Shown here: positions 25,714 through 35,344 of the stretch, piece after piece
How positions within the stretch are numbered: position 1 is the stretch's first letter
Layout: every line of letters begins with the position of its first letter
NCBI RefSeq assembly: GCF_022129445.1
Contig: NZ_JADQAQ010000013.1
Location: 21,261-85,260, forward strand
DNA length: 64,000 bases
Source: Photobacterium sp. Ph5
GTDB taxonomy: Bacteria > Pseudomonadota > Gammaproteobacteria > Enterobacterales > Vibrionaceae
Direction of reading: 5' to 3'
The notes under the pieces: generated by a model
Seen by the model: only the letters and a program-made list of their open reading frames with translations
What the model was told of the DNA's origin: nothing
Database searches by the model: none
Translations under genes and position numbers: made by a program

Positions 25714-28083
25714 ATGAAACAAGTCAAAATATTAGCTCAATTTTATGTCGATCTTATGGTTAAGTTAGGGATCGTTCGTTTTAGCCTACTTCTTGCGTTA
25801 GCCTTAGTTGCACTAGCCGTTGTTGTTCAGGTTGGCGTAACTTTAGTGTTACATGGCACCGTGAATGATATTGATATTGTGCGATCAGTGACATTTGGTT
25901 TATTGATTACGCCTTGGGCGGTTTATTTTCTATCTGTTGTGGTTGATCAGTTAGAAGATTCACGTCAACGCTTATCTAAGTTAGTGACAAAACTAGAAGA
26001 GATGCGTTCGCGAGATATGGAGTTAAACAAACAACTTCAAGACAATATTGCGCAACTAAATTTGGAGATAGAAGAAAGAGAAAAAGCGGAAGAAGCCCGT
26101 GAAGAAGCGATGCAAGATCTCGAAAATGAGGTGTATCAGCGTGAAAATGCTCAAGTGGCAGTGGCTGAACAAAGTGCGTTATTAAAGTCTTTTTTAGATG
26201 CTTCTCCTGATTTGATTTACTACCGTAATGAAAAAAATCAATTTTCAGGCTGCAATCGTGCAATGTCGGAGTTAGTGGGTAAAACAGAAAAAGAGCTGGT
26301 GGGGTTAACTCCGTGGGATGTTTATCCTGAAGACGTTGCTAAACGAATCATTAAAACAGATGAAGAGCTGTTTAATGAAAATAATGCGATGACTGATGAG
26401 CAATGGTTGGTGTACCCAAACGGAAAGCGTGCATTATTTGAACTACGTAAAGTGCCATTTTATAACCGTAACGGACGTCGTTTGGGATTGATGGGATTTG
26501 GACGTGATATTACTGAACGAAAAAAATATGAAGATGCGTTAGAAAAAGCCAGTAGCGATAAAACCTCATTTATCTCAACTATTAGTCATGAGTTACGCAC
26601 CCCACTTAATGGTATTGTTGGTTTAAGTCGAATGTTACTTGAAACCGATTTAACGGATGAACAACGTGGTTATTTACGTACTGTACATGTTAGTGCGATC
26701 ACTTTAGGTAACATTTTCAACGATATTATTGACTTAGATAAATCAGATCGTCGACGCTTAGAATTAATGCCTAAGCCATTAGATTTCCATGAATTTATCG
26801 ATGAAATGAGTAATATTTCACAATTGATGGCTGAACAAAAAGGCTTACGCTTTGATTTGGAATGCTTATCCGATCTACCAAATAATATTGAAGTGGATAG
26901 TACGCGTTTGCGACAAGTGCTGTGGAATTTAATTGGTAACGCGACCAAGTTTACTAAACAAGGTGGCGTGATTTTATCAGTTAGCAGCGAAATTCATGAG
27001 CACGATGCTGATATTATCTTTGAAGTTGAAGATAGCGGTGTTGGTATTCCTAAGTCTGAAATCGATAATATCTTTGCCATGTATTATCAAGTTAAGCAAG
27101 GTGATGACAATATTCATGCGGTAGGCACTGGTATTGGTCTTGCTGTCTCTCGTCAACTTGTTCAACTTATGGGGGGAGATATTACCGTTGATTCTGAGGT
27201 TGGTGCAGGTAGTACCTTTACTGTGAAGATCCGCGTACCGCTGGTTGAGGGTGTGATTGAAGAAGAAATCGTGACAGAAGTAAAACCAGAGCTTACCGGA
27301 CTCAGTATCTTTATGGTTGAAGATATTGAGTTAAATATTACGGTTGCTAAATCTTTGCTTGAAAGTTTAGGTCATGAAGTCACGGTGGCAATGCGAGGTG
27401 ATGAAGCCTTAGCGATGTTTAAACCAGAAGATTATGATTTGGTCTTATTAGATATTCAGTTACCCGATATGACAGGCTTTGATATTGCGCAGAAACTACG
27501 AGAAAAATACCAAGATCTTCCAGCGCTAGTGGCGCTAACAGCAAATGTGATTAGTGATAAAACCGAGTACATCGATAAAGGTATGGATGAAGCACTGAGT
27601 AAACCATTGAGCGTGAAAGCTATCACCAGTGTGATTGAAAATTTAGTATTAAGTTGTAGCTATGAAGAAGATGAAGTTGCAGCTCAGGTTGAAACTGAAA
27701 CAAACGTTTCTAAGCCGAGTGATACCATGGTTGATAAATTGCTTGATTTAGAAATGTTGACATCGTATGTCGATATCGTCGGCACTAAACCTGTTTATGC
27801 AAGCATCGAAATGTTTGAAAAAATGATGCCAGATTATATTGCTATTTTAGATTCAAATATGGTGGCAAAAGATCAAGATGGGATTAAGTTTGAAGCACAT
27901 AAGATTAAAGGAGCAGCTGGCTCTATCGGCTTAAAGCACATTCAGCAAGTTGCACAAAAAGCACAGTCTCCTGAACTTCCTGCTTGGTGGGAGAATATCA
28001 ATGACTGGGTTGATGAAATTAAAAATGGTTATCAAAACGATATTGATGTGCTGAAAACATGGTTAAAGCAGTACGAGAAATAG
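25714..28083 (+). CDS. arcB: Aerobic respiration control hybrid sensor kinase ArcB
   Basis: A 789-residue tripartite sensor kinase that reads the quinone redox state and phosphorylates ArcA. Two membrane helices (about 21-47 and 58-77) enclose a short periplasmic loop. A coiled coil (80-155) and a PAS domain (155-270) follow. Then come the transmitter with H292 (ISHELRTPLNG), N/G boxes, the receiver D580 (LVLLDIQLPD) and the HPt H729 (EAHKIKGAAGS). Start ATG 25714 gives MKQVKILAQFYVDLM, as in E. coli. C180 of the PAS domain is kept, but residue 241, a redox cysteine in E. coli, is leucine here. Faces arcA. Confidence 0.97.
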   Translation: MKQVKILAQFYVDLMVKLGIVRFSLLLALALVALAVVVQVGVTLVLHGTVNDIDIVRSVTFGLLITPWAVYFLSVVVDQLEDSRQRLSKLVTKLEEMRSRDMELNKQLQDNIAQLNLEIEEREKAEEAREEAMQDLENEVYQRENAQVAVAEQSALLKSFLDASPDLIYYRNEKNQFSGCNRAMSELVGKTEKELVGLTPWDVYPEDVAKRIIKTDEELFNENNAMTDEQWLVYPNGKRALFELRKVPFYNRNGRRLGLMGFGRDITERKKYEDALEKASSDKTSFISTISHELRTPLNGIVGLSRMLLETDLTDEQRGYLRTVHVSAITLGNIFNDIIDLDKSDRRRLELMPKPLDFHEFIDEMSNISQLMAEQKGLRFDLECLSDLPNNIEVDSTRLRQVLWNLIGNATKFTKQGGVILSVSSEIHEHDADIIFEVEDSGVGIPKSEIDNIFAMYYQVKQGDDNIHAVGTGIGLAVSRQLVQLMGGDITVDSEVGAGSTFTVKIRVPLVEGVIEEEIVTEVKPELTGLSIFMVEDIELNITVAKSLLESLGHEVTVAMRGDEALAMFKPEDYDLVLLDIQLPDMTGFDIAQKLREKYQDLPALVALTANVISDKTEYIDKGMDEALSKPLSVKAITSVIENLVLSCSYEEDEVAAQVETETNVSKPSDTMVDKLLDLEMLTSYVDIVGTKPVYASIEMFEKMMPDYIAILDSNMVAKDQDGIKFEAHKIKGAAGSIGLKHIQQVAQKAQSPELPAWWENINDWVDEIKNGYQNDIDVLKTWLKQYEK

Positions 28084-28106
28084 AGTGGTGGTATTACATT
28101 AAATAT

Positions 28107-28133
28107 AAAAAAGGCTCCTTAGGAGCCTTTTTT
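28107..28133. terminator. Bidirectional terminator between arcB and arcA
   Basis: Symmetric hairpin GGCTCC/GGAGCC with loop TTA, flanked by six A and six T; it serves both converging genes. Confidence 0.92.
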
Positions 28134-28155
28134 ATTATGGTCTGAACTTAACGAA

Positions 28156-28875
28156 TTACTCTTCGCCAAGATCACCACAGAAACGGTAACCTTCACCGTG
28201 AATTGTTGCAATGATCTCTGGCGTATCAGCAACAGATTCGAAGTGTTTACGGATACGACGAATAGTTACATCAACTGTACGATCATGTGGCTTAAGCTCA
28301 CGCCCCGTCATCTTCTTAAGAAGATCTGCACGAGTTTGGATCTTGCCTGGGTTTTCACAGAAGTGAAGTAATGCGCGGAATTCAGAACGTGGAAGCTTGA
28401 ATTGATCACCGCTTGGGCTTACTAGTGAACGACTGTTGATTTCAAGAGACCAGCCGTTGAACTCGTAACGCTCAACCAATTTCTTATCTTCAGTAGGAAG
28501 ACCTTGGTTCATAGCACGAGTCAGTAAGTTACGTGCACGAATAGTTAATTCACGAGGGTTGAAAGGTTTTGTGATGTAATCATCAGCACCAATTTCAAGA
28601 CCAAGGATCTTATCTACTTCGTTGTCACGACCTGTTAAGAACATTAGCGCCATATCGCCTTGTTCACGAAGCTCACGAGCAAGTAGAAGACCGTTTTTAC
28701 CTGGTAGATTAATATCCATGATCACAAGGTGAACAGGGTTCTCTGAAAGCATTTGGTGCATTTCTGCGCCATCATTCGCTTCAAAAACTGTGTAACCTTC
28801 CGCTTCAAAAATACTTTTTAGGGTGTTACGTGTTACGTGCTCGTCTTCTACGATAAGAATGTGAGGGGTTTGCAT
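28156..28875 (-). CDS. arcA: Two-component response regulator ArcA
   Basis: A 239-residue OmpR-family regulator that represses respiratory genes and adjusts metabolism when oxygen is low. The receiver carries the acidic pair in VEDEHVT, the phosphoacceptor D54 (VIMDINLPG) and K103 (YITKPF). The winged-helix DNA-binding domain runs from about 135 to 235 ([26 protein letters not shown]). It lies end to end with its kinase gene arcB, unlike E. coli, where the two are unlinked. A leader of about 220-250 nt with inverted repeats and a perfect FNR-type site lies upstream. Confidence 0.97.
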   Translation of the reverse strand: MQTPHILIVEDEHVTRNTLKSIFEAEGYTVFEANDGAEMHQMLSENPVHLVIMDINLPGKNGLLLARELREQGDMALMFLTGRDNEVDKILGLEIGADDYITKPFNPRELTIRARNLLTRAMNQGLPTEDKKLVERYEFNGWSLEINSRSLVSPSGDQFKLPRSEFRALLHFCENPGKIQTRADLLKKMTGRELKPHDRTVDVTIRRIRKHFESVADTPEIIATIHGEGYRFCGDLGEE

Positions 28876-28986
28876 TGGCAGTACCTAATATCAAAAACCA
28901 AATCTGCGATGAACAGAGTAAGTTAAATTCTATAAAAAAAATTCACATATAGGCAAAGTATTAACAATAATACTTATTTGTTACGA

Positions 28987-29093
28987 AATCGCTGCCTATG
29001 TTGGTACACCGTCCTTTTCCCGATAGTTAAAACTATCGAAATACCTCATAAACTGAGGTGTTGGCTACACTCTCCCTAATTGATGCAGCGATT
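28987..29093 (-). other. Structured element in the arcA leader
   Basis: Outer arms AATCGCTGC (28987-28995) and GCAGCGATT (29085-29093) pair exactly. Inside lie two further hairpins: CGATAGTT-AA-AACTATCG (29021-29038) and ACCTCA-TAAAC-TGAGGT (29043-29059). Two similar strings, TGTTGGTACACCGTCC (28999 on) and TGTTGGCTACACTCTCC (29059 on), flank them. The nested layout looks like a folded RNA, most simply part of the arcA mRNA leader, though a separate small RNA is possible. Not matched to a known family. Confidence 0.5.
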
Positions 29094-29157
29094 GTATTCA
29101 CTTAACAGCTCTCTAACAATGTTGTGTGTTTGTTTAGTATAGCTATTTATATGTTTG

Positions 29158-29171
29158 TTGATTTATATCAA
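29158..29171. promoter_or_regulatory. FNR-type site upstream of arcA
   Basis: TTGATTTATATCAA is a perfect match to TTGAT-N4-ATCAA. A minus-strand -10 candidate TATACT lies at 29141-29136, which would place the site at about -35 to -38 of an arcA start. E. coli arcA is known to be FNR-activated. Confidence 0.6.
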
Positions 29172-29589
29172 ACAGAATGAGAAAGATAGATTATTCACTC
29201 TTATTTTTAACAATATAGACAAAACTCAAGTCTGTAGATTAATCTCACGTTAAATGTTCATGAAAAATATACCGATTGTGTGTTTTTCAAGCTATAACTT
29301 ACAGTATCGACAACATGTTATTTACGTTATGTTTTTAATTGTAACATTGACGTCGTTGTGTTGCATGTTTTATGTGTGATGAATTTAAACCCGATTTTTT
29401 ATTAGATTGGCGCTAAAAGTCGTTAAAGCCTCGTCTTCATAACTATTTTGTTTATAACGAAGTCTTTATTTCGAGTGGTACTGTTTTTCTGCAGCTAACC
29501 ATTAATGGGTAGATAGCATTGTTAATCAGCTTTTTAATGTTAGACAAAGTAAATATTGATGACGTTAACTGATATCAAGGAGAGTGATA

Positions 29590-30102
29590 ATGAAAGATTT
29601 ATTGCCTGATTTATGCGATCACTATGAACAAGATATCCATTTTTTGGCAATGGCTTGTCAGGATTATGGTGGAAAAAATATCTTTTACGGACAGTGTGTC
29701 ACGCTCCGATGTTTTGAAGATAATAGTTTAGTACGCGACATATTATCTCAAGACGGCACAGGTAAAGTGTTATTTATTGATGGTCATGGTAGTTGTCGAC
29801 GTGCGTTACTTGGTGATCAATTAGCCTTGTTGGCGATTAAGAATAATTGGCAAGGGATAATTGTTAATGGTGCGGTTCGTGATATAGCAACATTAGCGAC
29901 ATTAAATTTAGGTGTTAAAGCATTAGGAGGGTGCCCTATTAAGACCGTCAAGCGTCAAATGGGAGAGCTTGATGTGACATTAAATATCAGTGAAAAGTTG
30001 GTGTATCCTGGTGATTATATTTATGCCGATTTAAACGGAATCATTCTCTCTAAACACGCATTAGATTTATCTGTATTAGATTCGTTAGGGAGAGGCGTTT
30101 AG
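29590..30102 (+). CDS. RraA-like protein (RraA/HMG-aldolase fold)
   Basis: A 170-residue member of the RraA family. E. coli RraA (161 aa) binds RNase E and lowers its activity; other family members are class II HMG/CHA aldolases. Shared blocks are LCDHYEQD, GQCVTLRCFEDN, FIDGHGSCRRALLGD and the C-terminal YADLNGIILS. This protein has NGAVRDIATL with Arg97-Asp98, the metal-binding pair of the aldolases, where E. coli RraA has Arg-Gln. It may therefore be an enzyme or a divergent regulator. Start ATG 29590 with AAGGAGAG; its stop overlaps the stop of the next gene by four bases. Confidence 0.85.
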   Translation: MKDLLPDLCDHYEQDIHFLAMACQDYGGKNIFYGQCVTLRCFEDNSLVRDILSQDGTGKVLFIDGHGSCRRALLGDQLALLAIKNNWQGIIVNGAVRDIATLATLNLGVKALGGCPIKTVKRQMGELDVTLNISEKLVYPGDYIYADLNGIILSKHALDLSVLDSLGRGV

Positions 30103-30566
30103 AAGCTAAACCCTAATCCAAATTCTATGACTTGTTCGAGCTCTTCATAATCAACAGTCGCTCTAAGGTTTAGTTGGTCTGATACATCATATTGACTACT
30201 GACCTCTATTCCTAATTTTGTTTTCTCTTGAGTTGTGGCTGTATTTATTTCACTTTGTAGGCTGACTTTCGGCGTGAGATTGTATTTAACACCTGATGCA
30301 ATTCCTCTCGAACCTCGCTTGACTGCTGTACCTGATGTTAATTGAGTACTTAAATAAAGTTGAGTGTTTTTGGTTATGGTATATGCGTAGCCGCTGTCAA
30401 TTTGCCAAACATCAAATGCCTGTTGATGACGAGATTGTGATGATAGAAACCATCCTGAAGATTGTTCTTTATTGTCACTATAAGTAAGTTCTAAGTCATC
30501 GAATTCAGAAGCAAATACAGGCTGAATCCCTAATAATAAAATCATCCCTAATAACAATTTTGCCAT
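30099..30566 (-). CDS. Small predicted outer-membrane beta-barrel protein, unknown function
   Basis: 155 residues. A signal peptide covers about 1-19 (LLLGMILLLGIQPVFAS). The rest alternates polar and hydrophobic residues in strand-like runs (YAYTITKNTQLYLSTQL, GVKYNLTPKVSLQSEI, LNLRATVDYEELEQV). It ends GLGFSF, with the terminal aromatic typical of BamA-assembled outer-membrane proteins. The size suits an eight-stranded barrel. I do not recognise a named family. Convergent and 4-bp overlapping with the RraA-like gene. Ribosome site is weak. Confidence 0.65.
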   Translation of the reverse strand: MAKLLLGMILLLGIQPVFASEFDDLELTYSDNKEQSSGWFLSSQSRHQQAFDVWQIDSGYAYTITKNTQLYLSTQLTSGTAVKRGSRGIASGVKYNLTPKVSLQSEINTATTQEKTKLGIEVSSQYDVSDQLNLRATVDYEELEQVIEFGLGFSF

Positions 30567-30739
30567 ACCATTATCTCTAATTATTATTTTATGCTACTAA
30601 CTTTAGGGCATTGGTAGATAAAATGGCATTTCAGATTTGAGAAATAGACATCCGGTTTCACATTGTATGATCCAATGCGCTTAATTTATGTAAATAGTGC
30701 TTTTATTATTACAATGTTATGGCGTTTTTGTGGCGATAA

Positions 30740-32458
30740 TTAATGCTGCTGGAATCGATACTCCGACGGATAAGGGATCACATCGGGATAATTTTCCTCA
30801 GTAATATTTTGTTGTAACTTTTGCCAATAGCTTGCTTCAAATAAGTCACTATGTAGCTCGTCAAATAACGTGCGTACTTTAGGATTTATTAATAAAAAAG
30901 TACGAAACTCTTCGGGAAACACATCATTGATTCCTACGCTATACCAAGGCTCTGCCGCCAGCTCATCTTCTGGGTATCTAGGTGGTGGGATTTTACGGAA
31001 ATTCATCTCTGTCATGTAGGTGATTTCGTCATAATCGTAAAACACCACACGTTTATGTCGAGTCACGCCAAAGTTTTTAAATAGCATATCACCTGGAAAA
31101 ATGTTGGCTGCTGCTAACTGTTTAATCGCTTGACCGTATTCATTAATGGCATAGCGTAGATCATCATCGTCTGCTTTTTCGATATAGAGGTTAAACGGCA
31201 CCATGCGTCGCTCCATATATAAATGCTCAATCATAATCGTATCATCTGTGATTGTAATAATTGAGGGAGCGATGGACTGTAGCTCTTGGATTAATGCTTC
31301 GCTAAAACGCTCTCGAGGAAAACAGAAATTACGATACTCCTGTGTATCAGCCATACGACCAACGCGATCATGTTCTTTTACTAGCTGATACTTTTCTTTG
31401 ACAGTATTGTGGCTTATATCCTTTTGAGGTGCGAATTTATCTTTAATGATTTTAAATACAAAGTCATAAGATGGGAGAGTAAAGACCGACATCACCATGC
31501 CTTTGATGCCAGGAGCAATAACGAATTGATCGTTAGTCGAGGCTAAGTGGGCTAGAAACTCACGGTAAAGCTCTGTTTTTCCATGTTTTTGGCAGCCAAT
31601 CGCAGTATAAAGTTCAGCTAAGGTTTTATTGGGAATTAACTGTGAAAGGAAACGTACTAATGCTGCTGGTGCTGGCGCATAAACCATAAAATATGAGCGC
31701 GCAAAGCCAAAAATAATACTGACATCGTTTACATCACAAATACATGCATCAAGATAAATTTCATTATTATTATCGTTTAAAATCGGAACGACAAAGGGAC
31801 AGAAGCTCCCATTAGAGAATGTGAGTTTTCCTATTAAATAGGCGGCTTTATTACGATAAAAAGGCTCACGAATAAGCTCTAGCGTTGTACCTTGATCGAA
31901 CTTATTACCCAGATCCCGTTGTAAGTGTTTAAGTAATAGTTGTATATCTCTCGATTTATTTTGCCAAGTTAACGTAAAGGGCGTGTCATCAAGCATTCTT
32001 TCAAACATTGCACTTAGTGTCGTTTTAACACGATAGTGGCGCGTTAGTGATGTTGGGTAGGGGGGGACTCGATCTTCTTGTGAAGTATGAACAAACAATT
32101 TATCGCGATTAATATTTCGGTGTTTGAATATACGGCAATATACAGAATTAAAAAAACTCTCAGCAATATCGTAACGAGGGTAGTCCAAGAGTAAATCTTG
32201 GTAGGCCATTTTGACAGCCATTAAAAAATCATGGTTGGCGTAACGTTCACCTAACATGATTTGAATTTGGTTTGTAACTAACTCAACATGATGATCATAA
32301 AAGCTGATCCGCTTCTTTAATGCATTATGCACAAGCCCCCAATGCTGTTTTTCAAAACGCTCTTGTGCTTCAGCTGTAACATCGAGAAAGCGACCGTACA
32401 TGGCATCAAAGCCTTGCAAAATAGTATGGGCAATTAATGATTCCATGGCTGCGCTCAT
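30740..32458 (-). CDS. aceK: Isocitrate dehydrogenase kinase/phosphatase
   Basis: A 572-residue bifunctional enzyme that phosphorylates and dephosphorylates isocitrate dehydrogenase, sending isocitrate into the glyoxylate bypass when cells grow on acetate. The protein is of normal length (E. coli 574-578) and carries the AceK blocks [50 protein letters not shown] and [23 protein letters not shown] chose ATG 32458 because GGGAGGAG lies 6 bases before it; the frame extends 10 codons further. aceB and aceA are not adjacent, unlike the E. coli aceBAK operon. Confidence 0.95.
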   Translation of the reverse strand: MSAAMESLIAHTILQGFDAMYGRFLDVTAEAQERFEKQHWGLVHNALKKRISFYDHHVELVTNQIQIMLGERYANHDFLMAVKMAYQDLLLDYPRYDIAESFFNSVYCRIFKHRNINRDKLFVHTSQEDRVPPYPTSLTRHYRVKTTLSAMFERMLDDTPFTLTWQNKSRDIQLLLKHLQRDLGNKFDQGTTLELIREPFYRNKAAYLIGKLTFSNGSFCPFVVPILNDNNNEIYLDACICDVNDVSIIFGFARSYFMVYAPAPAALVRFLSQLIPNKTLAELYTAIGCQKHGKTELYREFLAHLASTNDQFVIAPGIKGMVMSVFTLPSYDFVFKIIKDKFAPQKDISHNTVKEKYQLVKEHDRVGRMADTQEYRNFCFPRERFSEALIQELQSIAPSIITITDDTIMIEHLYMERRMVPFNLYIEKADDDDLRYAINEYGQAIKQLAAANIFPGDMLFKNFGVTRHKRVVFYDYDEITYMTEMNFRKIPPPRYPEDELAAEPWYSVGINDVFPEEFRTFLLINPKVRTLFDELHSDLFEASYWQKLQQNITEENYPDVIPYPSEYRFQQH

Positions 32459-32608
32459 TCGGTACTCCTCCCGATGCAATATATTCACACTTAACTATGC
32501 AACGTAGTCCGCATGACTGCAAATATAATAGCCATTTTTGTTAATGAAAATGACTGATAATTGATTCAATTTTGCTGGCTATTGTGTTGTGTAATTGTAA
32601 AGATATTA

Positions 32609-32637
32609 TTGACTCTAATGTATGATTGCTGTAAACG
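32609..32637 (+). promoter_or_regulatory. Possible promoter of the thr operon
   Basis: TTGACT (32609-32614) is a good -35; the hexamer 17 bp on (TAAACG, 32632-32637) is a poor -10. The predicted start near 32644 would lie about 26 nt before the leader ATG. Weakly supported. Confidence 0.35.
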
Positions 32638-32669
32638 TAAGCTATTAGCAAAAAAGAATTTGTAGACCA

Positions 32670-32747
32670 ATGAAGAATGTATTCAGCTCTCACGCCATCA
32701 CACGCATTATTATTACCATTAACATCTTCGGTGTTAGTGCGGGCTGA
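32670..32747 (+). CDS. thrL: thr operon leader peptide, isoleucine-rich
   Basis: A 25-codon reading frame (MKNVFSSHAI...VSAG) lies just upstream of a strong attenuator and thrA. Its control stretch contains six Ile and only two Thr codons (…ATT ATT ATT ACC ATT AAC ATC…), whereas the E. coli ThrL control region is richer in Thr. The last codons (bases 32738-32745, TGCGGGCT) are complementary to 32769-32776, so a stalled ribosome can decide between antiterminator and terminator. The Shine-Dalgarno match is poor. Position and pairing make the call strong. Confidence 0.85.
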   Translation: MKNVFSSHAITRIIITINIFGVSAG

Positions 32748-32804
32748 TATACGCAAAGATTAACAATAAGCCCGCAACTCATAATGAGCTGCGGGTTTTT
32801 TTTT
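32738..32804 (+). promoter_or_regulatory. thr attenuator (antiterminator/terminator pair)
   Basis: The terminator is CCCGCA-A-CTCAT-A-ATGAG-C-TGCGGG (32771-32795) followed by nine T. The antiterminator pairs TGCGGGCT (32738-32745) with AGCCCGCA (32769-32776), an exact 8-bp match that removes the left arm of the terminator. Ribosome stalling at scarce charged Ile or Thr tRNA would favour the antiterminator and let thrABC be read. Confidence 0.9.
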
Positions 32805-32883
32805 AACGACTTTAAATTCACATATTTGAGTATATCTAGATGCGATAACTAGGTAGTTCAGGATAGTCACTCGGGAGTAGGGA

Positions 32884-35343
32884 ATGCGAGTATTTAAGTT
32901 TGGCGGTTCATCATTAGCCGATGCAGAGCGATTTTTAAGAGCGGCAGATATTATTGCGAGTAATGCTCAGCAAGGTGATGTTTCTGTTGTGCTATCAGCA
33001 CCGGGGAAAGTAACAAATAAATTAGTTTCAGTAATTGATAACACTGTGAAAACAGGTGAATCATCATTACAGTTAGCTGATCTTGAACAAGTATTTACTG
33101 AATTGTTCAGTGGTTTAAAAACCTTGGAGCCTAAGTTTGATAAAGTGGCTTTAGATGCAAAGCTGGTAAGCTCTCTAGGGCAGTTAAAAGAGTATGTTCA
33201 TGGTATTAAGCTATTAGGTTTATGTCCTGATAATGTGTATGCGACGATCATCAGTAAAGGTGAGCGTCTTTCTATTGCGGCAATGAAAGCTTTACTTGAA
33301 GCAAAAGGACAACCTGCTAGCCTGATTGACCCGATTAAATATCTCTATGCTGAAGGTGATTACCTTGAGGCACATGTTGATATCGAAATTTCAACGCAAA
33401 ATTTCCGCCGTGATCCGTTACCTGCAGGGCATGTTTGTATTATGCCTGGCTTTACAGCAGGTAACAGCAAAGGTGAGTTAGTGACACTGGGCCGTAATGG
33501 TTCTGATTATTCTGCTGCAGTACTTGCCGCATGCCTACGCGCAGATTGTTGTGAAATTTGGACGGATGTTGATGGTGTCTATAGCTGTGATCCTCGTTTA
33601 GTCCCTGATGCACGCCTACTGAAATCTTTAAGTTATCAAGAAGCGATGGAATTGTCTTATTTCGGTGCTTCTGTTCTTCACCCTAAAACTATTGCTCCTA
33701 TCGCCCAATTTCAAATTCCATGCTTGATTAAAAATAGCTTTAGCCCACAAGCGCCAGGGACATTAATTGGTCAAGATACTGGTGAAGATCAATTGGCGAT
33801 TAAAGGTATTACCACCTTAAAAGATCTTACGATGGTGAACGTGTCTGGCCCTGGTATGAAAGGGATGGTCGGTATGGCTGCACGCGTATTTGGCGCTATG
33901 TCATCTGCGGGGGTTTCTATTGTTTTGATCACTCAATCATCATCTGAATACAGTATCAGTTTCTGTATTGAAACGGCAGATCATGTTCAAGCTGAAAAAG
34001 CGTTAAACGAAAGTTTTGAACTGGAATTAAAAGAGGGCCTGCTGGAGCCGGTTGAGTTTTCAGATAACGTATCGATCGTTACTTTAGTTGGCGATGGTAT
34101 GCGCACTTCTCACGGCGTTGCATCGCGTTTCTTTACTTCTTTGGCAGAAGTGGATGTCAATATTGTTGCGATCGCGCAAGGTTCATCTGAGCGTGCTATT
34201 TCAGCAGTTATTCCACAAAATAAAGTGCCAGAAGCTGTCAAGGCGTGTCATGAGAACTTATTTAATAGTCAGCATTTCTTAGATGTTTTTGTGATTGGTG
34301 TCGGTGGTGTCGGTGGTGAGTTGATCGATCAGATCCAGCGTCAACAAAGTAAACTTGCCGATGACGGTATCGTGATTCGCGTCTGTGGTATGGCAAACAG
34401 TAAAGGATTACTCCTGAGCAGTGATGGCTTTGATTTAGATAACTGGCGCGATCAAATGGGGGCGGTGAATGAGCCTCTCAATCTTGCTCGTATGATCCAG
34501 CTTGTTCAGCGTAATCACATTATCAACCCAGTGATCATTGATTGTACGTCAGATCAAACAATCGCAGAGCAATATGCCGATTACCTTGCTGCGGGTTTCC
34601 ACGTTATTACACCGAATAAGAAAGCGAACACGGCTAGCATGGCTTATTACCAACAATTACGCCAAGCGGCACGTTTAAGCCGTCGTAAGTTTATGTATGA
34701 CACCACTGTTGGCGCGGGTTTACCGGTTATTGAAAACTTGCAGAACCTGATGGCTGCAGGTGATGAGTTACAGCGTTTTTCAGGTATTTTATCGGGCTCA
34801 ATGTCATACATCTTCGGTAAACTAGATGAAGGCATGAGCTTTAGCGAAGCGACAACCGTTGCGCGTAATAATGGTTTTACTGAGCCCGATCCTCGTGATG
34901 ATTTATCAGGTATGGATGTGGCACGTAAGCTACTTATTTTGGCTCGTGAATCAGGGCTTGAATTAGAACTTTCAGACGTTGATGTTGAGCAAGCACTACC
35001 ACCAGGCTTTGATGCTTTAGGCTCTGTAGATGATTTCATGGCGCGTTTATCACAAGCGGATGCATACTTTACTCAATTAGCTCAAGAAGCGGCAAAAGAG
35101 GACAAAGTCCTGCGTTATGTTGGTGAAATCGATAATGGCCATTGCTCGGTGAAAATTGTCGCGGTGAACCCTGATGATCCAATGTTTAAAATTAAAGATG
35201 GTGAGAATGCCTTAGCCTTCTACAGCCGCTATTACCAACCGATCCCACTGGTTCTTCGTGGTTACGGTGCCGGTACGGAAGTGACAGCGGCGGGTGTTTT
35301 TGCCGATCTAATGCGTACATTAGGCTGGAAGCGAGGGGTATAA
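32884..35343 (+). CDS. thrA: Bifunctional aspartokinase I/homoserine dehydrogenase I
   Basis: 819 residues fuse two enzymes of the aspartate family pathway: aspartokinase (about 1-290, [13 protein letters not shown], and the [16 protein letters not shown] block) and homoserine dehydrogenase (about 465-819, with the NAD(P) motif [14 protein letters not shown] and [35 protein letters not shown]). Tandem ACT-type regulatory domains lie between and confer threonine inhibition. Length and sequence match E. coli ThrA (820). GGGAGTAGGG precedes ATG 32884. First structural gene of thrABC; thrB begins one base after its stop. Confidence 0.98.
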   Translation: MRVFKFGGSSLADAERFLRAADIIASNAQQGDVSVVLSAPGKVTNKLVSVIDNTVKTGESSLQLADLEQVFTELFSGLKTLEPKFDKVALDAKLVSSLGQLKEYVHGIKLLGLCPDNVYATIISKGERLSIAAMKALLEAKGQPASLIDPIKYLYAEGDYLEAHVDIEISTQNFRRDPLPAGHVCIMPGFTAGNSKGELVTLGRNGSDYSAAVLAACLRADCCEIWTDVDGVYSCDPRLVPDARLLKSLSYQEAMELSYFGASVLHPKTIAPIAQFQIPCLIKNSFSPQAPGTLIGQDTGEDQLAIKGITTLKDLTMVNVSGPGMKGMVGMAARVFGAMSSAGVSIVLITQSSSEYSISFCIETADHVQAEKALNESFELELKEGLLEPVEFSDNVSIVTLVGDGMRTSHGVASRFFTSLAEVDVNIVAIAQGSSERAISAVIPQNKVPEAVKACHENLFNSQHFLDVFVIGVGGVGGELIDQIQRQQSKLADDGIVIRVCGMANSKGLLLSSDGFDLDNWRDQMGAVNEPLNLARMIQLVQRNHIINPVIIDCTSDQTIAEQYADYLAAGFHVITPNKKANTASMAYYQQLRQAARLSRRKFMYDTTVGAGLPVIENLQNLMAAGDELQRFSGILSGSMSYIFGKLDEGMSFSEATTVARNNGFTEPDPRDDLSGMDVARKLLILARESGLELELSDVDVEQALPPGFDALGSVDDFMARLSQADAYFTQLAQEAAKEDKVLRYVGEIDNGHCSVKIVAVNPDDPMFKIKDGENALAFYSRYYQPIPLVLRGYGAGTEVTAAGVFADLMRTLGWKRGV

Positions 35344-35344
35344 A

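Larger units (their letters stand above)
28876..29589. other. arcA/RraA-like divergent intergenic region (714 bp)
   Basis: The left half holds the arcA leader structure and FNR-type site described separately. The right half (about 29180-29575) is AT-rich, must carry the promoter of the RraA-like gene, and shows no ORF, repeat or clear promoter that I would defend. Confidence 0.5.

Noticed and set aside
32541..32756. 71-residue antisense ORF over the thr leader
   Set aside because: It is a shadow of the leader peptide and attenuator, which explain the sequence.
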